From assembly GCF_001571775.1 (NCBI RefSeq), contig NZ_LRVM01000005.1:1-64000 (forward strand): a stretch of 64,000 nucleotides of DNA, written 5' to 3'. Position 1 is the stretch's first letter. Each line of letters begins with the position of its first letter. A program made the translations under genes and the position numbers. Under the pieces are notes generated by a model. The model was given only the letters and a program-made list of their open reading frames with translations, was not told the DNA's origin and did no database searches. Of this stretch, positions 35,904 through 46,300 are shown piece by piece. The DNA comes from Anaerotignum neopropionicum. GTDB lineage: Bacteria; Bacillota; Clostridia; Lachnospirales; Anaerotignaceae.

Positions 35904-36152
35904 TCACAAAAGGGTTTTCAAATATTCAACGCCCTGTTCTGTTATACCGGTAACGATATAATCCGCCCCGCAGCACATATCAATCTCAATGGCTTCAATA
36001 TAACCCTGCCTTTCCAAAACTAAAACTAACTGTGGCAGCTCCTGCATTGTCAAGGAACTGCCAATGCGAATGAAATCCGCCATATCCAACTCTTTTCCAT
36101 CAACACAATGGGTTTGAATTAGCTGTAATATCTCTTTGTGTTTTGCCTTCAT
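35904..36152 (-). CDS. Small hypothetical protein, winged-helix-like
   Basis: An 82-residue protein from ATG 36152, with GGGGGTGAG just upstream. The pattern of helices and a terminal strand pair (MQELPQLVLVLERQGYIEAIEI through VTGITEQGVEYLKTLL) looks like a short winged-helix domain of the YjcQ type, but this is tentative. It lies 80 bases downstream of the glnN terminator, so it is probably transcribed separately. Confidence 0.6.
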   Translation of the reverse strand: MKAKHKEILQLIQTHCVDGKELDMADFIRIGSSLTMQELPQLVLVLERQGYIEAIEIDMCCGADYIVTGITEQGVEYLKTLL

Positions 36153-36231
36153 TTGGCTCACCCCCAGTAATACAGTATACCATAAAACCAGAAAAAGCCA
36201 TAGTTTCCAGGACCAAAAACTTTTTTCTATA

Positions 36232-36276
36232 GATAAAAAGAGTGCCGGTTTTGCCGACACTCTTTGACTATCACTA
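36232..36276 (-). terminator. Terminator of glnN
   Basis: On the minus strand AAAGAGTG-TCGGC pairs with GCCGG-CACTCTTT, followed by TTATC. It lies 60 bases after the glnN stop. Confidence 0.7.
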
Positions 36277-36336
36277 AGTTTTATTGGTAAGTAAATCAAT
36301 ATGATTTTAAAATTTTTCTGTGTTGCTGGCTCTTGA

Positions 36337-38433
36337 TTACAGTACGCTGAACAATAATGCTCCATAAGTAGGGAAAGGCCAATATTTTTCTCCAACCTCT
36401 TCTTCCATTTTATCTGCAATCCCACGTAATTCCGTCATAGCCAAAAGAACTGTGTCTTTGTAATATTCAGCCTCTGCCTTTTCATCATCCATCTCTTTTG
36501 CTGTAGCCAAAGCAGCTTCAAGGCTCTTAATTTTGTCGACAAAAGCAGCGCTCAAATCAGAAAGCTCTACTGCCAAGCCCTCTTCACTTGTGCAATTAAT
36601 TGCGGTAGAAACCTGTCTTTTCAAAGTAATTGTTTCCGCCAAATCCTTTACATATGCGCTTACTGCGGGCAAAATGCTCTTTTTTGCAAGGTCTAACATA
36701 GTCAAGGCTTCAATATGTACTACCTTCACATAGCCTTCCATCAAAATTTCATAACGGGAATGAATTTCCTCTTCCGTCAAAACGCCATGCTTTGTAAACG
36801 CTGTAATATTCTTTTCGCTTAAGTAGTAAGGTAATACATCAACCGTAGTTTTTAGGTTCAGCAAGCCTCTTTTCTCAGCTTCTACAACCCATTCATCAGA
36901 GTAGTTGTTGCCGTTAAAAATAATGCGCTTGTGATCGATCACTGTTTTACGGATCAATTTGTTTGCGGCAGTCGTAAAATCTTCTGCAACCTCAAGCTGA
37001 TCTGCAAATTTAGATAATTCTTCCGCAACAATCGTGTTCAAAATAAAGTTAGGGCAAGCAATAGATACAGCACTGCCTAACATACGGAATTCAAATTTAT
37101 TGCCTGTAAACGCAAAGGGTGAAGTTCTGTTTCTGTCTGTGGTATCCTTGAAGAATCTAGGCAGAACATGAACGCCAACCTTCATCATTTCTCTGTCCTT
37201 GCCTGCATATTCCGCACCGCTTTCGATACTATCCAAAACTGCTTGCAAATCCTCTCCTACGAACATGGAAACGATAGCGGGAGGTGCTTCATTAGCACCC
37301 AAACGATGGTCGTTCCCTGCGGAAGCTACGGAAAGACGCAACATATCCTGATATTCATCTACAGCTTTAATTAAAGCAACCAAGAACAACAAAAATCTTG
37401 TGTTTTCAGAAGGAGAATCGCCGGGCTCCAAAAGGTTTGCACCCTTGTCAGTGGAAATAGACCAGTTGTTATGCTTACCACTGCCGTTCACGCCGTCAAA
37501 AGGCTTTTCATGGAGCAGACAAACTAAACCATGCTTATCTGCAACCTTTTTCATCAATTCCATCGTAACCTGATTGTGATCACAAGCAATATTTACCGTT
37601 GTGAAAACAGGTGCTAATTCATGCTGTGCAGGGGCAACCTCGTTATGCTCAGTTTTTGACAAAATTCCCAGCTTCCAAAGTTCCTCATTCAAGTCAGACA
37701 TAAACGCCTTTACTCTGGGTTTGATTGCACCAAAATAATGATCGTCTAATTCCTGACCCTTGGGAGGCTTTGCGCCGAAAAGGGTTCTACCACAGTAAAC
37801 CAAATCCCAGCGTTTCAAATAAACGTCTTTATCAATCAAGAAATATTCCTGTTCGGAACCAACTGTTGTATTCACACGGCTTGTTTCGGTATCACCAAAT
37901 AACTTGATAATACGCATTGCCTGCTTGTTAAACGCTTCCATGGAACGCAACAGAGGTGTTTTCTTATCCAAAGCCTGACCGCCATAGGAATAAAACGCCG
38001 TAGGAATACATAATGTATTATCTTTAATAAATGCAAAAGAAGTGGGATCCCAAGCAGTATAGCCTCTTGCTTCGAAGGTACAACGCAAGCCGCCGTTGGG
38101 GAAGCTGGATGCATCGGGTTCTCCCTGGATCAACTCTTTGCCGGAAAACTCCATAATAATCTGACCGTTGCCGGCAGGCGCTATAAAGCTGTCATGCTTT
38201 TCTGCAGTAATCCCTGTCATTGGCTGGAACCAGTGTGTAAAGTGAGTAGCACCCTTTTCAACGGCCCAATCCTTCATAGCATTTGCTACAATATCCGCTA
38301 CTTCCTTATCTAACCGCTTTCCTTCTTGCATTACCTTGCACATTGTTTTGTAAGTGCTTTTGGGTAATCTTTCCTTCATCACGCCTTCATGAAAAACCAT
38401 TGAGCCAAATAATTCAGGAACTTTATTTTCCAT
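36337..38433 (-). CDS. glnN: Glutamine synthetase type III GlnN
   Basis: A 698-residue enzyme forming glutamine from glutamate, ammonia and ATP. The length and sequence are those of the GSIII family found in Bacteroidetes and Clostridia, much larger than GlnA. Family landmarks include the N-terminal [28 protein letters not shown], and [11 protein letters not shown] and [10 protein letters not shown] of the catalytic core. ATG at 38433 has AAAGGAGG upstream; an open frame continues upstream through the leader but has no start signal. Transcription comes from a consensus promoter through a long hairpin, so expression is probably controlled at the RNA or promoter level. Confidence 0.95.
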   Translation of the reverse strand: MENKVPELFGSMVFHEGVMKERLPKSTYKTMCKVMQEGKRLDKEVADIVANAMKDWAVEKGATHFTHWFQPMTGITAEKHDSFIAPAGNGQIIMEFSGKELIQGEPDASSFPNGGLRCTFEARGYTAWDPTSFAFIKDNTLCIPTAFYSYGGQALDKKTPLLRSMEAFNKQAMRIIKLFGDTETSRVNTTVGSEQEYFLIDKDVYLKRWDLVYCGRTLFGAKPPKGQELDDHYFGAIKPRVKAFMSDLNEELWKLGILSKTEHNEVAPAQHELAPVFTTVNIACDHNQVTMELMKKVADKHGLVCLLHEKPFDGVNGSGKHNNWSISTDKGANLLEPGDSPSENTRFLLFLVALIKAVDEYQDMLRLSVASAGNDHRLGANEAPPAIVSMFVGEDLQAVLDSIESGAEYAGKDREMMKVGVHVLPRFFKDTTDRNRTSPFAFTGNKFEFRMLGSAVSIACPNFILNTIVAEELSKFADQLEVAEDFTTAANKLIRKTVIDHKRIIFNGNNYSDEWVVEAEKRGLLNLKTTVDVLPYYLSEKNITAFTKHGVLTEEEIHSRYEILMEGYVKVVHIEALTMLDLAKKSILPAVSAYVKDLAETITLKRQVSTAINCTSEEGLAVELSDLSAAFVDKIKSLEAALATAKEMDDEKAEAEYYKDTVLLAMTELRGIADKMEEEVGEKYWPFPTYGALLFSVL

Positions 38434-38482
38434 ATTTTCCAGCCTCCTTTTACTTTGTCTGTTTATACTCAATTTTATCGAA

Positions 38483-38558
38483 GGGGCTGCAGATAGACGC
38501 TCGGCCATAAGAAAAAATGTAGAAGATCTCTTATGGCAATGCGTCTGACCGCAGCCCC
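38483..38558 (-). ncRNA. Long structured hairpin in the glnN leader
   Basis: Three stems stack into one rod. GGGGCTGC (38483-38490) pairs with GCAGCCCC (38551-38558), AGACGC (38495-38500) with GCGTCT (38541-38546), and GCCATAAGA (38504-38512) with TCTTATGGC (38529-38537). A 4x4 and a 3x3 internal loop separate them, and the apical loop is 16 bases. All 23 pairs are Watson-Crick. It begins about 12 nt after the predicted start of transcription and ends 49 bases before the glnN ATG. No T-run follows, so it is not a simple terminator. It does not match a riboswitch I know. Confidence 0.7.
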
Positions 38559-38576
38559 GTCGCTGTATACCACGTC

Positions 38577-38605
38577 ATTATAGGGTTTGGTTTGTTCACT
38601 GTCAA
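38577..38605 (-). promoter_or_regulatory. Consensus sigma-A promoter of glnN
   Basis: TTGACA (38605-38600), exactly 17 bases, TATAAT (38582-38577) on the minus strand. It is the best promoter in the window. The start point is about 38570. Confidence 0.85.
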
Positions 38606-38832
38606 CAAAAATATTCATATTCAAAAAATAAAAAATTAAACGAAATTCACAAGTATGTATAATGAATTCCGTCATTTTGAAAATTTCGCTGTGCAAATTT
38701 CAGCTTTTGTCGGTGCACATTTGTCCTTTTCATCGCCATTTCTGTTTGCAAAAGGCTAAACATATTAATTTTTTTTGTAGAATTCATTAATTTAGTGTTC
38801 GTTTCACTTTTTTTATTCCCGAAATTTGACTA

Positions 38833-38861
38833 TTGACAGCGAATAAAAGGCAGTGTACAAT
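38833..38861 (+). promoter_or_regulatory. Promoter of the asnB T-box transcript
   Basis: TTGACA (38833-38838), 17-base spacer, TACAAT (38856-38861). Start near 38868, giving a leader of about 300 nt. Confidence 0.8.
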
Positions 38862-38867
38862 ACACAC

Positions 38868-39140
38868 AAATCGAAAACGGCGTTGAGGAAGACAAGTAAT
38901 ATAAAAAAACCGCCCCAGTGAGCAAAGGATAGTGGAAACTTTGTGTAGGCTTTTGTATGAATAACACTTCTTAGCTTCAATCTGAACCTCCTTTTTGGAG
39001 CAGTAGGTGAGACGGATTGTCCCCCGTTATGGGACGCGGGTTTATTTGAACCCAGAAGAGACTGTTTATTACAGTAATTTAGGTGGCACCGCGGATGGCA
39101 GCTATTCGTCCTAATTTTTTTATTAGGATAACTAGCTGCA
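38868..39140 (+). ncRNA. T-box leader upstream of asnB
   Basis: The diagnostic T-box AGGTGGCACCGCGG is at 39081-39094. Upstream, a Stem I-like region with GACAAGTA, AGTGAGC and GTGGAAAC elements covers 38890-38950. The specifier cannot be assigned with certainty; AAC (38963-38965, asparagine) in GAATAACAC is the best candidate given the downstream gene. After the T-box, GCAGCTA..TCCTAAT (from 39098) pairs with ATTAGGA..TAGCTGC (to 39139). No T-run follows this hairpin, so control may be translational or the terminator may be degenerate. Confidence 0.85.
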
Positions 39141-39164
39141 TAATACATTCGGAGGTGTTTTTTT

Positions 39165-40739
39165 ATGTGTTCAATTATGGGTTTAACAAAAATGCAAGAT
39201 TTGGAAAAAGTAATGGCGTGCTTTGAACGTACTATTTCAAGAGGACCGGATATGTCTCGCACCCTACAGGTTGGCGATAGTTTGCTTTGCTTTCACCGCC
39301 TTGCCATCATGGGCTTAACGGAAAGAGGCATGCAACCCTTCACCTACGACGGAGATGCCGTTGTTTGCAACGGCGAATTATACGGATTTCGTCCTATGAA
39401 AGAAAAGCTGGCGGAAAAATACACCTTTGTCAGCAATTCCGACTGCGAAATCATTTTGCCTATGTATCATGAGTATGGCTTGGATATGTTTAAAATGCTG
39501 GATGCGGAATTTGCTATGATTCTTTACGATAGCAAAAAGGACTCCTTGATTGCAGCCAGAGATCCCATTGGTATTCGTCCCTTATTTTACGGGTATTGCG
39601 AAGATGATTCCATTGTGTTTGCCAGTGAAGCAAAAAACCTTGTAGGACTTTGCAAGGAAATCACCCCATTCCCTCCCGCTCACTACTATGCCGACGGCAA
39701 ATTTGTTCGCTACTGCGATTTGACAAGTGTTGAAGCTTACGCAGGAGATGACTTGGAAGAAACTTGCGCAAAAATCCGTGAGTTATTGGTTCATGGAATT
39801 GAAAAAAGACTGGATGCCGACGCACCCTTAGGCTTTTTATTAAGCGGCGGCTTGGACAGCAGCTTGGTATGCTCCGTTGCAACAAAAATTTTGAATAAAC
39901 CCATCCGTACCTTTGCAATTGGTATGGCAACCGATGCCATCGATTTACGCTATGCAAAGGAAGTGGCTGAATATCTCCATTCTGATCATACGGAGATTAT
40001 TATTACCCGAGAGGACGTTTTGGAAGCGTTAGATTATGTCATCTACACCCTTGGCACCTACGACATTACTACCATACGTGCAAGCATGGGTATGTATCTC
40101 ATTTGCAAAGCAATTCACGAAAAAACGGATGTACGGGTTTTACTGACCGGAGAAATTTCCGACGAGCTTTTTGGCTACAAATACACAGATTTTGCGCCTT
40201 CAGCAGATGCTTTCCAAAATGAGGCAAAAAAACGTGTGGATGAGCTTTATCTGTACGATGTTTTGCGCGCAGACCGCTGTATTTCAGCAAACTCCATAGA
40301 GGCAAGAGTACCTTTTGGCGATTTAGCCTTTGTTCGCTATGTCATGTCCATCAATCCTGCCATGAAGCTAAACACCTATGGCATTGGCAAATATCTTTTG
40401 CGCCATGCCTTTGAAGGGGATTGGCTGCCTCATTCTATTTTATATCGTGAAAAGGCTGCCTTTAGTGATGCCGTTGGCCACTCCATGGTGGATGATCTCA
40501 AGGAGTATGCAGAGAGTATCTGCACCGATGAGGAATTTGAAGAAAGATGCAGGAAGTTTGATTTTGCAACGCCTTTTACAAAGGAAAGCTTGATGTACCG
40601 TGAAATTTTTGAAAAATATTATCCCGGTCAAGCAAGGATGGTAAAGGATTTCTGGATGCCCAACAAGGAATGGGAGGGCTGCAATGTAAACGACCCCTCC
40701 GCTCGTGTTCTCTCCAACTACGGTGGAAGTGGAAAATAA
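39165..40739 (+). CDS. asnB: Asparagine synthetase B (glutamine-hydrolysing)
   Basis: A 524-residue amidotransferase making asparagine from aspartate, glutamine and ATP. Cys 2 after the initiator Met (MCSIMG) is the glutaminase nucleophile of the N-terminal class II domain. The synthetase domain carries the ATP-pyrophosphatase loop LSGGLDSSLV near residue 228, followed by LLTGEISDELFGY. CGGAGGTG precedes the ATG. It uses the product of glnN, its divergent neighbour, and is controlled by a T-box. Confidence 0.95.
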   Translation: MCSIMGLTKMQDLEKVMACFERTISRGPDMSRTLQVGDSLLCFHRLAIMGLTERGMQPFTYDGDAVVCNGELYGFRPMKEKLAEKYTFVSNSDCEIILPMYHEYGLDMFKMLDAEFAMILYDSKKDSLIAARDPIGIRPLFYGYCEDDSIVFASEAKNLVGLCKEITPFPPAHYYADGKFVRYCDLTSVEAYAGDDLEETCAKIRELLVHGIEKRLDADAPLGFLLSGGLDSSLVCSVATKILNKPIRTFAIGMATDAIDLRYAKEVAEYLHSDHTEIIITREDVLEALDYVIYTLGTYDITTIRASMGMYLICKAIHEKTDVRVLLTGEISDELFGYKYTDFAPSADAFQNEAKKRVDELYLYDVLRADRCISANSIEARVPFGDLAFVRYVMSINPAMKLNTYGIGKYLLRHAFEGDWLPHSILYREKAAFSDAVGHSMVDDLKEYAESICTDEEFEERCRKFDFATPFTKESLMYREIFEKYYPGQARMVKDFWMPNKEWEGCNVNDPSARVLSNYGGSGK

Positions 40740-41045
40740 AAATCCCATGACAATCTCCCAATTTCCCCTTTGCTTTGAAAAGGAAAATTATCATTATATT
40801 ACTTTTATAAAGGAAGGAATCGGAATAACAATAAAATGCCATCGTTTTCAATAAGGCTTCCTTATTCTATTTTCAATGGGCTTTCAGAAAAATCGTTTCT
40901 AACGATTCCTAAAGTATTTTATTTTTCACAACGAGCAAATGGCATTTTATCACTAGATACTTTTCATTTTAAAAATCACAGAAGCTTGTACGATAACAGA
41001 ATGTTTTTTGTAGCAAATCCCTTTTGTCGTTAATGCTGTGGCTGT
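40740..41045. other. Region after asnB with a 12-bp inverted repeat spanning 120 bases
   Basis: ATAAAATGCCAT (40831-40842) and ATGGCATTTTAT (40939-40950) are exact inverted copies. Partial pairing continues inwards (CGTTTTCAA with a TTG/CGTTGTGAA segment). There is no ORF inside. It could be a miniature inverted-repeat element or a structured 3' end of the asnB transcript. No clear target-site duplication is seen. Confidence 0.45.
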
Positions 41046-41049
41046 TTAT

Positions 41050-41095
41050 AAAAGCTGCTAATTTCATTTCTTTAGAAATTAGCAGCTTTTCGGTT
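41050..41095. terminator. Bidirectional terminator between asnB and the flavoprotein gene
   Basis: AAAAGCTGCTAATTTC (41050-41065) pairs perfectly with GAAATTAGCAGCTTTT (41075-41090), a 16-bp stem with A/T runs. It lies between convergent transcripts. Confidence 0.85.
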
Positions 41096-41103
41096 TTATT
41101 TTC

Positions 41104-42171
41104 TTATTCATTTTCCACCAAAATCTTCATCATTCCTTCTGCAAAGGTAGCGGCTCTTTCACAAATCCCCTCCACCTTAAAAATGCTTTCGGGATCATTT
41201 GCCGTTTCTACCATGGAAAATCTAGGGGGCAGACGAAATGTTTTGTTCATGCTTAGAGCACTAATGAGCTGTTCCGCCACAATATCCCCACCGCTGTATC
41301 CGGAAACCACAATAGCAAACAGATGCTTTTGGTAGAATTGATTGGTACGAAACAGTGCAGTAAGCCGATTGACAAAAGCGGTAATGTTAGCACTTAATGC
41401 ATCATTATAGTTTGGTGCAAGAATCACCAGTGCGTTGCACGCCAGAATTGCCGGATAAACCTCCTTGGTAATCACACCGCCATAATAACAGCTTGCCCGC
41501 TCGCTAAAATGCATACACATACGATAGGGACAGCCGCTGCAATCTTGAATTGTGCCGTTTCTAAGGGAAATCTCCGTAATCTTGCAGTTTTCCAAATTAC
41601 CCTTTACCATATCCCAAAGGCCTGCCGTGTTTGACTTGCTGTAATTGCTGGCATGAAGCACAAGAATATTGGCCTGCTTTTTGGGTGACGGCTGATCCTC
41701 CATCACCCGCTTTACCATATGCCTAGCAGAAATATGGTATGCTGTAAGGTTATCCGTTTCCAAGTTCATTGCTTGAATATTGTAATTTAATAAATCCTTT
41801 GTTCCCTCTACCATGGCTCGCCCCGGGAAGGAACATCCCCCTTGGTTTGCCGTGAACATCAACCCACGGGCAACGGATTTTGTGTAAAGCTCGCTTTCCC
41901 CATCAATAATAATCCCCCCCACGCTTCCCTCAAAAAAGGTAGGGTCAGTTCGCATTTTCTTTAAGAAACGAAAATATTCCAAGTTGATCCCCGAAATTCC
42001 TAAGGGAATTGCAAAAATAATGCGACGGTTTTGTAGTGGCTGAAAGGCATTCACCGTTTCTATCAGTTCCACATCATAGGGCTCCAAAACCTCCTCCAGC
42101 AAAGCAAAAAGGCGTTTTGTACGAATGGCATCCTCGCAACGGGGATAGACCAAGGTTACTTTCTCCTTCAT
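41104..42171 (-). CDS. Flavodoxin-like NAD(P)H-dependent FMN oxidoreductase family protein
   Basis: A 355-residue protein. The C-terminal half is a flavodoxin-like domain: NILVLHASNYSKSNT (about 183-197) would bind FMN phosphate and ALVILAPNYNDALSANI the isoalloxazine ring. A cysteine cluster, CSGCPYRMCMHF followed by a further Cys, resembles iron-sulfur flavoproteins. The N-terminal half (about 1-170) is not recognised. ATG at 42171 overlaps the upstream gene by four bases. It is the last gene of a three-gene operon with a dehydrogenase-like protein and a giant nucleotidylyltransferase-like protein. The electron partner and substrate are unknown. Confidence 0.75.
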   Translation of the reverse strand: MKEKVTLVYPRCEDAIRTKRLFALLEEVLEPYDVELIETVNAFQPLQNRRIIFAIPLGISGINLEYFRFLKKMRTDPTFFEGSVGGIIIDGESELYTKSVARGLMFTANQGGCSFPGRAMVEGTKDLLNYNIQAMNLETDNLTAYHISARHMVKRVMEDQPSPKKQANILVLHASNYSKSNTAGLWDMVKGNLENCKITEISLRNGTIQDCSGCPYRMCMHFSERASCYYGGVITKEVYPAILACNALVILAPNYNDALSANITAFVNRLTALFRTNQFYQKHLFAIVVSGYSGGDIVAEQLISALSMNKTFRLPPRFSMVETANDPESIFKVEGICERAATFAEGMMKILVENE

Positions 42172-43361
42172 TGGATCACCTCCAGTCCACGATAGGCCTT
42201 TTCCAATCGGGCATAAAGCTGTTCGGGCAGGGGCAGGCTTTCCATTTCCAGTCCCCAAGGAGTGGTGCGATTTTTACAGCCCATATATACCCCACCCAAA
42301 TAGTTTGAGCTGTAATGCCATTCTCCCCTAAGGGTTAAAAGCAAGGAAATTGCCGCCGAGGAAATGGCTGGCGCCACATAAGGCTTAAAGCCTAGCTCTC
42401 TGGTGCGTAAATTTGCATCAATGGCCAGTCGGGTTAGCTCTTTGGATAGACTTTCATCGTAAGCCGTTATGCTGTTGGCAATGACCAAATCTTGCCCATG
42501 GGGGCCATAGACTCTCCCCTCCTTCAAAAAGGAAGCAAAGCGTACGTCTTTTTTTGCATAATAGGCAGCACGGGCGTTCATAACCCCCAAGCCGTAGCCT
42601 TGAATCTGCTCAGGACGCAAGCCGTTTCCGTCGAACGCTCCGTTTTCCAGGGTATTGCTTGCCAAAAATGCCGCCTTGCATAATGGATCCACCGGATCGG
42701 AAACTACAGCAAATAGCCCCTCAAAGCCGCTTGCTCTGGCTTTTTTTGCAAAAAGGGAAATAATCCCTCGATTCGCCTCAAACTGCACCATACGAACATC
42801 CTTCACCTCAGTCCCCACAGGGGGAATCCCCTTGGAAGCACAAAAAACGAATAGATCGCAGTCAAAAAGCTCATCCTCCTTTAGAATAACCACCTGGGGC
42901 AGTCTATCATACGCCCAAGGAAACGCCGCCTGATTCAATTCGCTTTCCCATCTTTTGCAGACATTCTCATTGACATCATAAATACCCAAAGTATGAATGC
43001 AGTCACCGCCTAACAGCTTAAGAGCCGTTAAAACCGTACTGCCCACATCCCCAAGGGCTAAAAGATGCACTCTTTTTTTCTGTGTTTGACCATTTTCCAA
43101 CCGCTTTTTCCATTGCTCAACCGTCCCCCAATTCAAGTTTACAATAGTGGCATTGCCATTTTTCAGATCCTTGGAAAATTTCTCCCGAATCTCCTTGGAA
43201 ATGGTTTGACCTTTTTGCTCCAAGGCATTACTGTTAAGCCAAAACAAGCCTTCCCCATGGGCAAGCTGACCCATATGGGTAAATTTACAGCAACCCTTGT
43301 TTTTCTCCCGTGGGAATGACACCGGAAGCATCACGCCCTGATGAAACTCAAATCTCTCCAT
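42168..43361 (-). CDS. Lactate/malate dehydrogenase-like Rossmann protein
   Basis: A 397-residue protein. A 100-residue N-terminal extension precedes a nucleotide-binding fold with VHLLALGDVGSTVLTALKLLG (an altered GxGxxG), FCASKGIPPVG and a later GYGLGVMNARAAYYA region that parallels the LDH/MDH catalytic domain. Canonical LDH substrate residues are not obvious, so the reaction is uncertain. ATG at 43361 is chosen (GAGGGTG six bases upstream). It lies 14 bases after the giant gene and overlaps the next gene by four bases, indicating a tightly coupled operon. Confidence 0.7.
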   Translation of the reverse strand: MERFEFHQGVMLPVSFPREKNKGCCKFTHMGQLAHGEGLFWLNSNALEQKGQTISKEIREKFSKDLKNGNATIVNLNWGTVEQWKKRLENGQTQKKRVHLLALGDVGSTVLTALKLLGGDCIHTLGIYDVNENVCKRWESELNQAAFPWAYDRLPQVVILKEDELFDCDLFVFCASKGIPPVGTEVKDVRMVQFEANRGIISLFAKKARASGFEGLFAVVSDPVDPLCKAAFLASNTLENGAFDGNGLRPEQIQGYGLGVMNARAAYYAKKDVRFASFLKEGRVYGPHGQDLVIANSITAYDESLSKELTRLAIDANLRTRELGFKPYVAPAISSAAISLLLTLRGEWHYSSNYLGGVYMGCKNRTTPWGLEMESLPLPEQLYARLEKAYRGLEVIQ

Positions 43362-43375
43362 ACCGTTCACCCTCT

Positions 43376-46300
43376 TTACTTTACTAAATGCTTGAGTCTT
43401 ACCAATTGCTCAATATCGTTTTCCACATAAACCGATGCGGGCAAATGATAATCATACCTCATGCTGCTCCCTCGGTCAGGGCATCTTGGCGAAATGACCA
43501 CCTCATTGAGTCGATCCAAGGTTAGGCTTCGCTCAAATGCCCTTTGATATTCCCCCTCCAAAGCCCGCAGAATATCCCTAGTGTTTTGCAAACACACCAT
43601 GGAAAGGTCGTAAATCGCTTCTTTTGAGGCGCCCTCAATAAATCCGGGCATTACATAGGGTAAAATTAGGTTTACCGAATCTATCATGCCGCTATCTCTA
43701 TTCCTAAGCTGTTTTACTCCGTCACCGCCAATAAAGGGATACATTGAGGTTTCCACAAACCACGCCTTAAGGCATGGGATAAAATAGGCGCTTTCTACCT
43801 TTCTTCCTTGTATTTCCATCAAATCCCGTCCGCGTCCCGAAAGCACACCCACAACAATGCGATCGATGTCCACAGCTTCCTCTTGGAACAAGGGATTTAG
43901 CTCCCGAATACGATAGCCCTTATGCAAAAGGTCATCCACCAAAATGACAGGCCGACGGAAGGACTTGATCATCCGCACTTGACAATCCAGCGGCAAATAT
44001 TGAGGGAACTCTTTAATTTTAAAGGATTTTATCTCTCGGTCAAATTCCTTTTCCGTATGCAAAACCTTCGTCACCGTATTTGGAATCACAATTCCCTTTA
44101 GAATTTTGCCAAAGGGAACGCACATATTCGATCCCAAGGTGCGAATTTCCGTAGGCTCCTTAGGAACGCCGTTTGCCTGTGTAATCAGCTCAACGAGCCG
44201 ATTATGCATCATTCCTGCATCAAAAGAGATCACCAAACCGCCGGGATTCAGCTTCGCCAATGCTTTCTGGAATCGGCCGTGTGTTTCACGCAGCGTTTTT
44301 AAAATACGCTCACTGCTGTTAAAAGGCTCTTTGATTGCTGTTTGAATATTGTGGTACAACGTAATGGGGCTTTTCATATCCACAACATAAATATCTCTGA
44401 CTGTATTTTTTAGCAGCTTCAAAAAGCCCTGGCCCTCCAATACATCCTGCATCCTTTCCGTAACATTGCCGGAGATTAGGCTGAAAACACCATAGGTATA
44501 GTCCTCCTTTAAGGCTTTTGCAATGGATTCAGTAAATAAAATTTGCTCCAAATCATCAATTTTAGAATTTTCACGGGCAAAGCATGCCTCAAATAAAATA
44601 ATTTTTCCCGAGGTATTCTCTCGGATATAGCTTGCCGTTTCAATATCTCCAAATTCACTGTAAAGCTCAGCGGTTGCGAGATGACGATACACCATAATCC
44701 CATCGGGCTTGCCCCAGCCGTATTTATCAAAAACAACGGTCATCTCACTTCCTGGTCGATGCATGGCATCTAAAAGGGAGTTTGACGCTTCGGTGGGAAT
44801 AGTACTGCCAAAAATCACACCCTCCGCTGCCTCCACCTCTGAAAAATGGGCAACCTCCACCGCTTTCGTTTCCAAAAGCCGCTTGTACTGGGGCTCTCTT
44901 AGATATAGACTGTTCTCGTAAATATAATTTTGCGCCACCGTATCAATCAGGTTAGAGATATCCCGATTATGATCAATATTCTCTCTGATTCTACTGGAAC
45001 TGACATCCTCAAAGTGAGTAGGCAGCTTTAGCTCCAAAACCTCATTTTGGATGTAATTATATGCATTTTTCGCTTTTTCTCCAATGTCTGAATCCGTTTC
45101 TCTGAGGAACAATATATGGGGGAAGGTTTGTATAGAGTCCTCTACAGGCTCAATTTTATAGGAGGAGGCATTTTGCACCACATCACTGCCTGCTACCATA
45201 TATACCTCTTTGCCGGGGAACAATTCTCGCAAACGCTTCAAATCCTCAGGGTTTGCAATATTTACCGGCACATTTTCAGGAAACAGATAAATATTTTCCT
45301 CATTCGCAATGGACATATTGATAATCCACCGCCGTACCATATGGGGCTGGGTTTTTTTAGACCACGAAAATTCGTCAAGGGCCAAATAAACGATAAAACC
45401 CATATCTCGAATTTCCTTGGCAATCTCCTTATGACCCAAGGAAAAGGGATCAAAGCTGCCAGGGAAAAAAGCAACCTTATTTGGTTCCTTGAAGGAAAAG
45501 CTACCTTTTACAAACAAATAATCGCTAATAAAACGATATATTGCATTCCAGCCCGCCGTATCGCTAAAAAATCCTAGCTCTGATTTCTCCTCTTTTTCCG
45601 TCAATGTAATCAGCTTTTTGCTGATAAAGGCAAAAATATTTTTCTTTTCCCGCAGGGTTAAACCATTATTGCCAAACAATTCGTGTCCAACCACCCAAAA
45701 GGCCTCTCTATTTACATTCGTATGATAACTGGCGAAGCCGCTTAATATCATCCCCAAAATTTTCTTTTTTCTCTCCTCATAAATAGCGATATATTCGGGG
45801 AATCTTGCACTGTATTTTTCATAATGGCGCACCATCACACCAAGGGTGTCTAAGGCAACACTGGCAATACGGTCGTTGGTGCTGCATTGCAGGCGGTGAA
45901 TGTCCAGTAAAAACTCATTCAATTCCTTGGGATGCAAAAACATTACATATTCTCCCAAGTATTGAGGAATATATTTTGAAAATTCAAACTCGCCAATTTC
46001 AAGACCCTTTGTCAACTCAATGGCAACCTCGTTGCGCTGATCCCAAGAAAGCAGAGGCGCAAGCTTGACCAGGGTTTCCCCTGCAAAATGGCGCACCGTT
46101 ACCTGCTCGCTCACCTTCAACAGGTTGGAAAGGTGGGTTGCCACATGAAGCTTTGGCATAACAATGCCCAAACGAATTCGTTCAAACAAAAGCTCCATGT
46201 TAATAATCTTAATTTTCCAAGGTGTTGCAGCCTTAAGGTTCTCCAAAAAAATATCTGAAACCACACGATCATCTTCAAAGATACGTCGAAAGGATACCCC

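Noticed and set aside
38813-39262. 149-codon minus-strand frame over the asnB leader
   Set aside because: It lies antisense to a clear T-box and its promoter and has no ribosome-binding site.
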